21,287 nucleotides of DNA from Limivivens faecihominis (GCF_020686945.1 NZ_JAJEPR010000045.1:1-21287); one strand, 5' to 3'; positions 7,698 through 15,222 are shown, numbered from the stretch's first letter. Translations and numbers: made by a program. The notes: generated by a model not told the origin, from the letters alone.

Positions 7698-7724
7698 AAA
7701 AAAATCCCCGCCGGTCCGGCGGGG
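7698..7724 (-). terminator. strong intrinsic terminator of the 10786-7732 cluster
   Basis: CCCCGCCGG (706-714) pairs with CCGGCGGGG (716-724), leaving a small loop. On the minus strand the stem is followed by ATTTTTTT. It sits eight bases after the stop of the gene ending at 7732. Confidence 0.9.
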
Positions 7725-7731
7725 TGCGGTA

Positions 7732-8163
7732 TCAGAGATACTGTTTCATGGTCTCTGCGTGGTGTTCTTCCTGTTTCAGCTGTTTTTCGGCAAAGCTTAA
7801 GACTGCTTTGTCTTCTCCGTGATAGTCGTTGATACCTTTGGTCAGCTCCGTGATGCCCATGTTGCTTCCCTGGAAGACCATCTCCGCCAGTTTGGAGGTG
7901 GAGGGATCTGCCAGATTTTTCGCCCGGGTCATGACGGTACTCATCATTTTGGCCACAGGTCCGGCTTCTTTTCCCCGGGGGATGTGGCGCTCTTCCAGAA
8001 GGGCTTCGCTTTTCTGGAGGGCCGCCTCGTAATCGCTTTTCTGATGCTGGAGCTCTCTGGTAAAGGACGGGTCGGAGGAGAGGGGGATCACCTGATTCAG
8101 CCCGCTTAAGCCCATATCCGCGTACTCATGGATCGTGTTTAAAAGGTCAACTTCCGTAGTCAC
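7732..8163 (-). CDS. small helical, ferritin-like hypothetical protein
   Basis: This 143-residue soluble protein has no signal peptide. It is predicted to be almost entirely alpha-helical, with Glu/His-rich helices: one near residues 6-25, one near 40-58 (SDYEAALQKSEALLEERH), and a C-terminal stretch with GEDKAVLSFAEKQLKQEEHH. The pattern resembles a four-helix bundle of the ferritin-like or DUF2383-like kind, but I do not recognise the family and metal binding is unproven. It uses a GTG start at 8163: AGAAGGA lies seven bases upstream, whereas the nearby ATG is out of frame. It is the last gene of its cluster, 63 bp after the metallopeptidase gene and directly before the terminator. Confidence 0.7.
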   Translation of the reverse strand: MTTEVDLLNTIHEYADMGLSGLNQVIPLSSDPSFTRELQHQKSDYEAALQKSEALLEERHIPRGKEAGPVAKMMSTVMTRAKNLADPSTSKLAEMVFQGSNMGITELTKGINDYHGEDKAVLSFAEKQLKQEEHHAETMKQYL

Positions 8164-8226
8164 TGTACATTCCTTCTTTCCTGCAGATTTTTCAGGATTA
8201 GGATATCCGGAAAGCGGACTTTTTAT

Positions 8227-8784
8227 TCATTTTTGATTCAAAAGCAGCTTTCTCTCCCGCCAGTCCGGCAGGAATTTGTCCATCAGGCCATGAAACCTGG
8301 CATTGTGGCTGGGCTCCAGAAGATGGCAGAGCTCATGGACCAGAACGTATTCCAGGCAGGCTTCTGGTTTTCGGGCCAGGCTTAAATTCAGCCGGATTTT
8401 GCCGGTCTGCACCGTACAGCTTCCCCAGCGGGTCTTCATCTCGCGAAGCTGCCAACCGGTACAGTGGACACCCATGAGCGGCTCCCAGTACGCGGCCAGA
8501 CGAAGGATTTCTTTTTGCAGTTTTTCGACCTCTTCCTTTGTATAAGGAAGGGCGGCTTCTCCCGGCGTTTCCGCGCTCTTCTGCCGGCTCCGGACTTTTT
8601 CTCTGGCAGTTCGGATCCAGTTTTCTTTGCTTCGGATGAATTTGATCGCATCCGCCTCCCGCATCCGCCAGGGGATTGTCGCCAGGACACGGCCTTCCGG
8701 CGGCTGCACATAGAGGTTTAAGTTTTTTACTTTCCGACGCTCCATCGTAACGGGAATATCGCCGAGCATAAACTCTTTTCTCAT
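8227..8784 (-). CDS. YgjP-like zinc metallopeptidase (M48/SprT-related, DUF45)
   Basis: This 185-residue cytosolic protein carries the zinc site HELCH at 150-154, followed by SHNARFH (160-166), which supplies the third ligand. The preceding KTRWGSC (117-123) is the hallmark of the YgjP/DUF45 family of predicted metal-dependent hydrolases. The N-terminal half (MERRKVKNLNLYVQPPEGRV) is the usual beta-rich family region. The natural substrate of this family is not well defined. Its ATG overlaps the stop of the cyclophilin gene by one base (TGATG), so the two are translationally coupled. Length is normal for the family, though slightly short. Confidence 0.9.
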   Translation of the reverse strand: MRKEFMLGDIPVTMERRKVKNLNLYVQPPEGRVLATIPWRMREADAIKFIRSKENWIRTAREKVRSRQKSAETPGEAALPYTKEEVEKLQKEILRLAAYWEPLMGVHCTGWQLREMKTRWGSCTVQTGKIRLNLSLARKPEACLEYVLVHELCHLLEPSHNARFHGLMDKFLPDWRERKLLLNQK

Positions 8785-9419
8785 CAGTCGATGACTTTGA
8801 TACTCTCAATGACGGGCTGATCGGAAGCACTGACGGTTCCGTTGCTGTCCTGCACCGGCGTATCCTTACAGATCTGATCCACGATATCCATACCCTCGGT
8901 CACAGTTCCGAAACCGGCGTACTGGCCGTCCAGGTAGGTACTGTCGCTCTGCACAATGAAAAACTGGGAGCTGGCGCTGTCCATATCCTGGGAACGGGCC
9001 ATGGAGATCGTTCCTCTCACATGGGAAATGTTATTTTCCACACCGTTGCCGGAAAATTCGCCCTTGATGGTCTCATCTGAACCGCCGGTTCCGTTTCCTT
9101 TTGGATCGCCACCCTGAATCATGAAACCGTCGATGATCCGGTGGAAGGTCAGACCGTCATAGAAGCCGTTCTGAGCAAGTTTCAGAAAATTTGCCACAGT
9201 GATCGGAGCGGTATCGCCGTCCAGCTCCACCTTGATGGTACCGTAATTTTTTACCTGGATCTCCACATGATGCTTGCCTGCTGCGTCAATGGTTTCCGTG
9301 GTGCTCTCTGTGCTCTTCTTGCCGCGTACAGAAAAAACAATGATAATTGCCGCCACAATGACGACAAGCACGATCAGAATCGCCGCCAGGATTCCTGTGG
9401 TCTTTTTGTTTTTCTTCAT
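8784..9419 (-). CDS. membrane-anchored cyclophilin-type peptidyl-prolyl isomerase
   Basis: This 211-residue protein has a positively charged start and one membrane segment (about 9-31), then a short Ser/Thr/Glu linker and a cyclophilin domain from about 50. There is no lipobox cysteine, so it is probably an uncleaved N-terminal anchor with the domain outside the cell. Cyclophilin motifs are complete: TFHRIIDGFMIQGGDPKGNG (91-110, with the catalytic Arg94), SMARSQDMDSASSQFFI and YAGFGTV. It is expected to speed proline isomerisation in exported proteins. AAGGAG lies about ten bases before the ATG and partly overlaps the stop region of the upstream relic. It is coupled to the metallopeptidase gene downstream. 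Confidence 0.93.
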   Translation of the reverse strand: MKKNKKTTGILAAILIVLVVIVAAIIIVFSVRGKKSTESTTETIDAAGKHHVEIQVKNYGTIKVELDGDTAPITVANFLKLAQNGFYDGLTFHRIIDGFMIQGGDPKGNGTGGSDETIKGEFSGNGVENNISHVRGTISMARSQDMDSASSQFFIVQSDSTYLDGQYAGFGTVTEGMDIVDQICKDTPVQDSNGTVSASDQPVIESIKVID

Positions 9420-9434
9420 GAAATTAAGTCTCCT

Positions 9435-10553
9435 TTACTTCTGAATATCTTTCGCCAGCTCTTCCAGCAGATTTTCCTGATAGCCGGCTTTCTTTTCTCT
9501 TCTGATGTATTCTGCCGTTTCTCTTAAAACCGGATGCTTAAGCTGTTCCAGCTTTGCAAGCCCGAATCTGCCTACTGCCTCCCCAGACAGACTTTTTTCA
9601 TAGTCTTCCGGTCCCATCCGCCAGATATGGACGGAAGCCTGAAATTTCTGCCAGAGTCTGTCCGCAATCCCAAGTCCATCGGGATCTGTATCTCCGCTAT
9701 AATAAACAGAAGCTCCGCTTTTCACCAGAAAATCAAGTAGCTTCACTGCAGCGCTCCGAAGCTGTCCGGAGGTACAGAGAATCGTACAGGCTTTCTTTTT
9801 CTCACTGCTGGTAAGATAGGAAAAGACCATTTCATTTTCTACCACATACACCTGATTGTCAATGGCTTTTGCCTCTGTGATATCTTTCAGATTTTCCATT
9901 GTGACAACACAGGGCTCCCCGTTTTCATAAAAAGCCTCATAAGCCGGATGCCAGCTTTCCCCTTTTTTCAATCTGAGTCCACAGACATGAACCTGGGAAG
10001 AAATATTGTCCGGTACAATTCCCACATCCTCCAGAAGCTCCCGCCACTCATGGGTATTTTCCGGCAGTCCCCGTTTCTCCCTGAAACAGATGGCATGCAC
10101 AAGAAGAAGTCCCGCTGCTGTTCCCCGGTCAAAGTAGTGCGGATTATCAGAAAGCTCCGCTGCAAACACAGCCAAAGGAAGCTCTTCCCCTGAAGTTTCC
10201 ATCTCTTCCAGTTTTATGAGTGCCCTTCCTGTATGGCGAAAGATTTCTTCTGCCTGCAGCGCGTCTTTCCCATATTCCCGCATAAGAAGGGAATAGCCAT
10301 ATTTTTTACTGGAAAGCAGCTCTTCTATCCACTGAAATGCAAGAGAGTCAGCACCGGCTTTTTCACGGAAATAGAACTGATTTGTTTTTAAAAATTTCTC
10401 CCTCCGGAACTGATCTTCTTCCTGAAGTTCCCTGTTTGTTTTAAGGCTTTTTCCGGCATAGGCTTCCAGCATTTTTTCCATATTCCCGGTAGAAACAGCG
10501 CATGATTTTGCGGTAGACCTGTGCGTTTGGCACGGACAGATAGGAGGTTTCAT
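9435..10553 (-). pseudogene. 5'-truncated JetD-like Toprim protein (TIGR02679/DUF2399)
   Basis: The open frame encodes up to 372 residues. The first 24 are out-of-frame translation of another gene (the fragment at 10441-10575), so family-like sequence begins only near 10481 (MEKMLEAYAGKS). From there the protein matches what I know of TIGR02679: LAVFAAELSDNPHYFDRGTA and LEDVGIVPDNISSQVHVCGL. A C-terminal Toprim-type domain follows, with the glutamate in VVENE (E239 of the frame) and the acidic triad in SGDTDPDG (D288, D290, D292). These are the metal-binding residues of the JetD-type nuclease that cuts DNA in Wadjet defence. Roughly 70-80 N-terminal residues seem to be missing. The Toprim part is intact, so a shortened product could still be made from ATG 10481 or 10472, but no good ribosome site precedes them. 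It ends 15 bp before the cyclophilin gene. Confidence 0.7.
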
Positions 10554-10575
10554 TGATTGGTTCCAGATATTCCAT
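10441..10575 (-). pseudogene. N-terminal fragment of a DUF2397 (TIGR02677-like) gene
   Basis: ATG 10575 has GGAAAGG upstream and opens a 44-codon frame ending in TAA at 10441. Its first ~34 residues, beginning MEYLEPINETSYLSVPNAQV and continuing YRKIMRCFYREY, look like the N-terminus of DUF2397 proteins, the first gene of DUF2397-DUF2398-SMC-DUF2399 loci. Near 10480 the sequence passes into the TIGR02679 gene, out of frame, around a GAAAAAATG stretch. The simplest reading is a deletion that removed everything between the first and last genes of such a locus. Removing one G would put the two parts in frame. The family call is from memory. Confidence 0.55.
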
Positions 10576-10594
10576 TTTCTTTTTCCTTTCCGCG

Positions 10595-10786
10595 TCAGAG
10601 TTGCTTTCTCACCACCCGGTACTCGTCGCCGTTCCGGTAATAGGGGCAGTCGTAATAGGCGTCTGAAAGGAAGCGCACCAGCTCGTCCTCGTCCAGATCC
10701 ATCTCACAGGTGTAACATTCGTAATCTTCGTCGTAGGCATAGTAGGCGCAGCTTTCACAGCTTCCAGTGGTTTTCTTTTTCTGCAT
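10595..10786 (-). CDS. small cysteine-rich protein, DUF6472-like
   Basis: This 63-residue protein has two CxxC-like pairs: CESCAYYAYDEDYECYTC and a later CPYY. An acidic DLDEDELVRFLSD segment and a DEYRVVRKQL ending complete it. This layout matches small Firmicutes proteins of the DUF6472 kind as I remember them; the cysteines may bind zinc. Function is unknown. ATG 10786 has AAGGAG upstream. It lies 19 bp before the start of the DUF2397-like fragment and is probably the first gene of the minus-strand cluster. No convincing -35/-10 pair was seen upstream. Confidence 0.75.
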   Translation of the reverse strand: MQKKKTTGSCESCAYYAYDEDYECYTCEMDLDEDELVRFLSDAYYDCPYYRNGDEYRVVRKQL

Positions 10787-10831
10787 GTTCGTTTCTCCTT
10801 CTATTTAAAACATATTTTTGCAATCTTTTTC

Positions 10832-10860
10832 TTGACATTTTTCTTTCTCTCTGATACAGT
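10832..10860 (+). promoter_or_regulatory. promoter for the plus-strand hypothetical gene
   Basis: A perfect TTGACA (832-837) is followed after 17 bp by TACAGT (855-860). It points at the gene starting at 10945 and would give a leader of about 80 nt that is very pyrimidine-rich. Confidence 0.6.
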
Positions 10861-10944
10861 ATAGGAAAGCATTTTTCACATCTTTCATTCTAGCATAGCC
10901 CTCTTTATCGGGCAACGTCTCTTTTTTCTTTCTGGAGGTTTTTC

Positions 10945-11757
10945 ATGTCAGAATTTTTTCCCTGTTGGATCCTGAAACCTGATCTTTTTTTCTCTTTTTT
11001 TAAAAAATATCCCGCCGCACGAAAGCTTCTCGCCGCCGCACTGACTGGTTTTCCGCCTAAAAGGCTGGTATCTGTTCTCTGGTATCCCGGCAGCCTGTAT
11101 GAAGGTGGCTTTTGTCTCCAGGTACGACCGGACAACCGGGCCTCTTTCATTCTTGAGCTTGTTCCTGTCTTTTCCGGTCAGCTTCCCTTTGCCGTCTCTG
11201 AAAGTCCGCCCGAAAATGCCTCTTTTACAGTTCCACGCGGAAATTTCCTTCAAGTCTTTCTCACTTTTCAGGAAGCCAATCAACAAAATCCTTTTTTCTA
11301 TGGAAATTTCGACGCCTCCTCTCTGCCCTTTTCCCGCCGTGTCCTCAATCTTTCTGCCCTCCAGCCCTCTCTTTCTGCCTTTCCGGATCTCTATGCCTTT
11401 TCCCGTTTCCTTCTGGTCCGCCATTCCTCCGAACTGCCTTCCCTCGCCCGGCGTTTTCCCGCCCTCTCTTCTGTCTCGCCGATCTTGGAAGAAGTTCTCC
11501 GGGAACAGGAGCTACGAACCTTATTTGCAGAAACACCTCATTTTTCCCCGGAAGCTTCCTGCGGAATCTCTGCCATGTGTTCCGTCAACCGGCTGCTGCT
11601 CCGCGAAAAACGCTTCGATGAACTCCAGAAGGTCTCCGATGATCCGGAAGCTCTGCGAAATTTATTCCGGGAGTTTCGGGCAAAGGGATTTTTCGCATAC
11701 AAAAAGGACCCGTGCCGCTTACACAGGTCCCAAGAAAAGAGAGAAAAGTATATATGA
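10945..11757 (+). CDS. hypothetical protein, Phe/Leu/Pro/Ser-rich
   Basis: This 270-residue protein has no clear signal peptide or membrane helix. I do not recognise it with confidence. The overall order (DLFFSFFKKYPAARKLLAAAL, then LQVRPDNRASFILELVPVF, then LYAFSRFLLVRHSSELPSLA) faintly recalls Rpn/PD-(D/E)XK transposase-like proteins, but the catalytic Asp and Glu-x-Gln are not evident, so it would be an inactive or very diverged member. The gene is supported by TGGAGG seven bases before the ATG and by a good promoter at 10832-10860. The coding strand is strongly C+T-rich. Its last ~20 codons overlap the terminator of the convergent alaX-like gene. An open frame on the opposite strand (10948-11424) lacks these signals. 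Confidence 0.6.
   Translation: MSEFFPCWILKPDLFFSFFKKYPAARKLLAAALTGFPPKRLVSVLWYPGSLYEGGFCLQVRPDNRASFILELVPVFSGQLPFAVSESPPENASFTVPRGNFLQVFLTFQEANQQNPFFYGNFDASSLPFSRRVLNLSALQPSLSAFPDLYAFSRFLLVRHSSELPSLARRFPALSSVSPILEEVLREQELRTLFAETPHFSPEASCGISAMCSVNRLLLREKRFDELQKVSDDPEALRNLFREFRAKGFFAYKKDPCRLHRSQEKREKYI
11701..11731 (-). terminator. terminator for the AlaX-like gene, inside the convergent CDS
   Basis: On the minus strand GGACC/GGTCC and GTG/CAC form a stem with one mismatch, followed by TTTTT. It lies about 140 bp past the AlaX stop and within the 3' end of the plus-strand gene. A second weak stem (GGAACTTTTT with AAAAAGTCC, 11824-11845) lies between. Confidence 0.7.
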
Positions 11758-11869
11758 AAAAGCATCACTGCTTTGTTGAAACCTATTATAGATTCCAATT
11801 GTGATGAGTCTGTGTCGGAAAGGGGAACTTTTTTCGAAAAAGTCCTAAGAAATTCTAAACTTTTTCCTG

Positions 11870-13042
11870 TTATTCCAGAAAATACGCCTTGATTTCCTCT
11901 CCGTCGGCCATCAGCGTTCCCTGCACCATGGAGGGCTGACCGCCGCCTTTTCCATTGAATTTCTCGTTGAGGGCTTTTCCCAGCTCCCGGACATCCGTCT
12001 GGTTGCTGATGAGAACATACTGGCACAGACCTTCACGGATCGGAAGCAGGCCCAGCACAAGCTCCGCCTTCACGGCTGCCTTATTGCACATCTCCCGAAG
12101 CTCATCACTCTGGAAATTTGGCTCCAGGAAGCAGATCTTCCTGGTTCCTTCCGGAATCGCAGCGGCCTTTTCCTCCCCGATCTGCCGCTGGAAAGCGATG
12201 AGTTTGGATTTCAGAGCCGCATTGGCATCCAGAAGCTTCCGGACTCCGTTGTCCACCTGATCCGGCTTCACAGAAAGAAGATGGGTTGCCTCCTGGATCA
12301 TGGCATGCTTCTTCTCATAATCTTCGATCGCGTCTCTTCCGGCCAGCATGGAGATCCGGACACCACCCTTATAATTCTGGATTCCCAAGAGCTTTACCAG
12401 ACGGATCTCTCCGGTATATTCCACATGGGTTCCGCAGCAGGCGCAGGTATCGTAAGAGCCGATCCGTACGATCCGCACCTGACCGGCGATCTCTTTTTTG
12501 CTGCGATAATCGATCTTCTCCAGCTCTTCCCGGCTGGGATAGAGAATCTCGATCTCGACATTTTTTTCGATGACTTCATTAACCTGACGTTCAAATTCCG
12601 GCAGCTCCTCCGGGACGATGACGCCGTCGAGATCCAGCGTCACTGCGTCGCTTCCCATATGGAAGCCTACATTATTATAACCATATTTCGCGTGGATCAG
12701 TCCGGAAAGGATATGCTCTCCACTGTGGTTCTGCATGTTTCTCAGACGTTTGTCCCAGTTCAGGCGACCTAAAACTTCCGTTCCTTCGGGAATCGCCTTG
12801 TCCGTCACATGATAGATCGCACCGGCTTTTTCTCTGGTATCCAGAACCCTCACCGGCTCGCCATTTTCATTCAAACCCGGAAAAAGTTCTCCCTGATCGC
12901 CGGGCTGGCCGCCGCCCTCGGGGAAAAAAGCCGTGGCATCCAGTTCGATGCGGTATTTTCCTTTCTCTTCCGTACAGGAAAGTACTTTCGCTTCAAAACG
13001 CTGTGTTTTTACATTTTCTTCAAACAGTCTTCGTGTAGTCAT
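11870..13042 (-). CDS. alanyl-tRNA editing protein (AlaX-type, with DHHA1-like domain)
   Basis: This 390-residue protein hydrolyses mischarged Ser- or Gly-tRNA(Ala) in trans. It begins with a tRNA-binding beta-barrel region containing FFPEGGGQPGDQG (about 39-51), as in the AlaRS C-terminal half. The editing-site zinc ligands are visible: HSGEH at 106-110 and CACCGTH at 200-206. The C-terminal third ends in KGGGQPSMVQG, the DHHA1-type motif, so this is the long AlaX form. The start at 13042 follows AAAGGA at suitable spacing; a GTG 13 codons earlier is less likely. It lies downstream of purO-purH in the same direction, with a probable terminator between, so it may have its own expression. Confidence 0.92.
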   Translation of the reverse strand: MTTRRLFEENVKTQRFEAKVLSCTEEKGKYRIELDATAFFPEGGGQPGDQGELFPGLNENGEPVRVLDTREKAGAIYHVTDKAIPEGTEVLGRLNWDKRLRNMQNHSGEHILSGLIHAKYGYNNVGFHMGSDAVTLDLDGVIVPEELPEFERQVNEVIEKNVEIEILYPSREELEKIDYRSKKEIAGQVRIVRIGSYDTCACCGTHVEYTGEIRLVKLLGIQNYKGGVRISMLAGRDAIEDYEKKHAMIQEATHLLSVKPDQVDNGVRKLLDANAALKSKLIAFQRQIGEEKAAAIPEGTRKICFLEPNFQSDELREMCNKAAVKAELVLGLLPIREGLCQYVLISNQTDVRELGKALNEKFNGKGGGQPSMVQGTLMADGEEIKAYFLE

Positions 13043-13074
13043 AGTTTTGTTTCCTTTCTGATATAACTCAAAAG

Positions 13075-13104
13075 CCCCCACTCCTTTTGGGTAAGAAGCA
13101 GGGG
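13075..13104 (-). terminator. probable terminator after purH
   Basis: On the minus strand CCCC-TG-CTTCTT pairs with AAGGAG-T-GGGG, followed by GCTTTTGAG. The T-run is short, so partial read-through into the AlaX-like gene is plausible. Confidence 0.5.
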
Positions 13105-13132
13105 ATGAAAAAATCTTATTGTTTTTTCGGAA

Positions 13133-14317
13133 TCAATGATGGAACAGGCGGATGCCGGTGAAGGCCATTACCATGTTATATTTATCACAGGTTGCGATGA
13201 CATCCTCATCACGGACGGAACCGCCCGGCTCTGCGATATACTGAACGCCGCTCTTGTGAGCGCGCTCAATGTTGTCGCTGAAGGGGAAGAAGGCATCGGA
13301 ACCAAGGGTAACGCCGGTCAGCTGATCCAGCCATGCGCGTTTTTCTTCTCTCGTAAAAATGGAAGGCTTCTCTGTGAAAATCTTCTCCCAGGCGCCGTCC
13401 GCGCAGACATCCATATATTCCTCACCGATGTAAACATCGATGGCGTTGTCTCTCTCTGCCCGCTTGATATCCTCGCGGAAGGGCAGGTTCAGAACCTTCG
13501 GGCTCTGACGAAGGAACCAGTTGTCTGCTTTCTGGCCTGCCAGACGGGTACAGTGTACACGGGACTGCTGGCCTGCGCCCACGCCGATGGCCTGTCCGTC
13601 TTTTACGAAGCAGACGGAGTTGGACTGGGTGTATTTGAGGATGATCAGAGAGATCTTCATATCTCTTTTTGCTTCCTCGGTAAGCTCTTTATTCTTAGTC
13701 ACGATGTTGGAGATCAGCGCATCGTCGATGGGCAACTCCTGACGGCCCTGTTCAAAGGTTACGCCGTACACCTGCTTGTGCTCGATAGGAGCCGGTACAT
13801 AAGCCGGATCGATCTGAATCACGTTGTAGTTTCCTTTTTTCTTCTGATGAAGGATCTCCAGAGCCTCCTCGGTATAGCCCGGAGCGATGACCCCGTCGGA
13901 AACCTCTCTTTTGATCAGAAGAGCGGTATCTTTATCGCAGGTATCGGAAAGGGCGATGAAATCTCCGAAGGAAGACATACGGTCTGCGCCTCTGGCTCTC
14001 GCATAGGCACAGGCCAGCGGGGAGAAGTTTTTCCAGTCCATATCGTCTACCCAGTAGATCTTTGCCTGGGTCTCGGTAAGAGGAAGACCAACAGCAGCAC
14101 CTGCGGGAGATACATGCTTAAAGGAGGTAGCTGCCGGAAGGCCGGTCTCTTTTTTCAGACCGCTTACCAGCTGCCAGCCGTTGAAAGCATCCAGGAAATT
14201 GATATAACCCGGTTTGCCGGAAAGCACCTGGATCGGAAGCTCACTTCCGTCTTCCATATAAATGCGGGACGGTTTCTGGTTGGGGTTGCATCCATATTTT
14301 AAAGCAAGTTCTTTCAT
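13133..14317 (-). CDS. purH: stand-alone AICAR transformylase (PurH C-terminal half)
   Basis: This 394-residue enzyme transfers the formyl group of 10-formyl-THF to AICAR (ZMP), giving FAICAR, the ninth step of purine synthesis. The active-site Lys-His pair sits in TSFKHVSPAGAA (K67-H68). The N-terminal IMP cyclohydrolase domain of bifunctional PurH is absent; the neighbouring PurO-type gene supplies that activity. The start at 14317 has AAGGAAG upstream; in-frame codons further upstream overlap the coding end of purO and lack family similarity. It follows purO after 17 bp and shares its ZTP riboswitch, a fitting control because ZMP is this enzyme's substrate. Confidence 0.93.
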   Translation of the reverse strand: MKELALKYGCNPNQKPSRIYMEDGSELPIQVLSGKPGYINFLDAFNGWQLVSGLKKETGLPAATSFKHVSPAGAAVGLPLTETQAKIYWVDDMDWKNFSPLACAYARARGADRMSSFGDFIALSDTCDKDTALLIKREVSDGVIAPGYTEEALEILHQKKKGNYNVIQIDPAYVPAPIEHKQVYGVTFEQGRQELPIDDALISNIVTKNKELTEEAKRDMKISLIILKYTQSNSVCFVKDGQAIGVGAGQQSRVHCTRLAGQKADNWFLRQSPKVLNLPFREDIKRAERDNAIDVYIGEEYMDVCADGAWEKIFTEKPSIFTREEKRAWLDQLTGVTLGSDAFFPFSDNIERAHKSGVQYIAEPGGSVRDEDVIATCDKYNMVMAFTGIRLFHH

Positions 14318-14334
14318 GATCTGCTCTTCCTTTC

Positions 14335-15048
14335 TTATTTGTTCTTGTTGACGATTCTGGTCTCGTAGTTTCCTGTAGCGATGTCGATATAACGGACAAA
14401 GAGGGAAACTTTGTTTTCTTCGTTGAGGCTGTTCCACACCAGCTCTGTGAAAGCATCAATATCTCCGGAAATAGCTACCGGCTTGGGCTCGCCCTCGAAA
14501 CTCGGAAGCGGGTTGCCGTCGCATTTGTAGGTATGGATGAAACGGCCCTCGCCAGCCTTCGGCTTATCATAGGAGAAGGTGAAGCGCTGACAGCAGTCCG
14601 GATCGCCGTTGTTGCTCTTTAAGATGGACATGGCAAAATCATATCTGCCATTCTCGATATGCATCACACCGGAAATACGCGGGGTGTAGTTCGGTGCGTC
14701 CGGCTCAAATTCCCGGCATCTTAAACTCTGCTCAAAGGTCAGCTCCTGATCCATTCCCTCATAGATCGTGTCAGTCTGATCGCCGTTTGTCACAATCGTA
14801 CGGTTTCCAAGTACACGGACGGGAGCATAGATGATGAGGCTCGGATCAGTAAGTTTTGATGGGTCAAATGCCTGGGTACGGATTCCCTGTCCTTCTTCCA
14901 CAAATACGCGGTTTCTGCTGTTCTCACTTCTTCCCATGATAAAGTAGGCGGTCACCGCTTTGGTTCCATCCTGGCTGCGTCCGATCACGATTCCTCTTCC
15001 AGGATAAGAATTTTCCTTCAGCTCCTTTTCCAAAGATAATAATTCCAT
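14335..15048 (-). CDS. purO: IMP cyclohydrolase, PurO type
   Basis: This 237-residue protein closes FAICAR to IMP, the last step of the pathway. It belongs to the PurO family (first known from archaea) and not to the PurH N-terminal family: NSYPGRGIVIGRSQDG (13-28), the RVLGNRTIVTNGD segment, and a SGVMHIENGRYDFAMS region. AAGGAG lies eight bases upstream of ATG 15048. It is the first gene after the ZTP riboswitch and forms an operon with purH. The pairing of PurO with a single-domain AICAR transformylase is common in Clostridia. Confidence 0.9.
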   Translation of the reverse strand: MELLSLEKELKENSYPGRGIVIGRSQDGTKAVTAYFIMGRSENSRNRVFVEEGQGIRTQAFDPSKLTDPSLIIYAPVRVLGNRTIVTNGDQTDTIYEGMDQELTFEQSLRCREFEPDAPNYTPRISGVMHIENGRYDFAMSILKSNNGDPDCCQRFTFSYDKPKAGEGRFIHTYKCDGNPLPSFEGEPKPVAISGDIDAFTELVWNSLNEENKVSLFVRYIDIATGNYETRIVNKNK

Positions 15049-15084
15049 GGTTTCGTCTCCTTTTTTTTACATTTTCCGCAAAAC

Positions 15085-15131
15085 TTTTTATATGTCAGGT
15101 AATTCCGCAGGAATTTCCTGACATATAAAAA
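15085..15131 (-). promoter_or_regulatory. 22-position hairpin between riboswitch terminator and purO start
   Basis: Arms 15085-15106 and 15110-15131 pair at 21 of 22 positions around a 3-base loop. On the minus strand the 5' arm begins within the T-run of the riboswitch terminator, and the 3' arm ends AAAAA. About 35 nt separate it from the purO start codon. It may be a second control element, a processing or stability stem, or a small palindromic insertion. Confidence 0.6.
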
Positions 15132-15167
15132 ACCGACACTCCGGGTTCTTCATGCCCAGACGGTCGG
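15127..15167 (-). terminator. intrinsic terminator of the ZTP riboswitch
   Basis: On the minus strand CCGAC (from 15167) through GGG pairs with CCC to GTCGG (ending 15133): a 13-position stem with two mismatches and one wobble, followed by TTTTTT. Its 5' arm includes the conserved CCGTCTGGGCA of the aptamer, so ligand binding would prevent the stem from forming. Confidence 0.8.
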
Positions 15168-15222
15168 CTCATCTCATCCTTATACTCCCTGTGGTCAATT
15201 CCACTTCCGTCAGTCGTATAAT
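15153..15222 (-). ncRNA. ZTP (pfl) riboswitch aptamer
   Basis: Transcribed from the minus strand, it contains the pfl hallmarks in order: ACGACTGACGG, a GTGG/CCAC stem, AGGGAG, a variable linker, and GCCGACCGTCTGGGCA. It binds ZTP or ZMP, alarmones of 10-formyl-THF shortage. The aptamer overlaps a terminator that is followed by purO and purH. The expected logic is that ligand binding blocks termination and raises expression. The promoter just upstream puts the transcript start within a few bases of the aptamer. Confidence 0.92.

Noticed and set aside
8190..8226. Terminator-like stem TCCG/CGGA with T-run after the YgjP-like gene
   Set aside because: The T-run is on the plus strand, where no gene ends, and the stem has only four base pairs.
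10948..11424. 158-codon minus-strand frame
   Set aside because: It is low-complexity (Lys/Arg/Gly-rich) and has no good start signals. The plus-strand gene here has a promoter and ribosome site.
13136..14302. 388-codon plus-strand frame
   Set aside because: It is a shadow of purH, which has clear AICAR transformylase motifs and a ribosome site.
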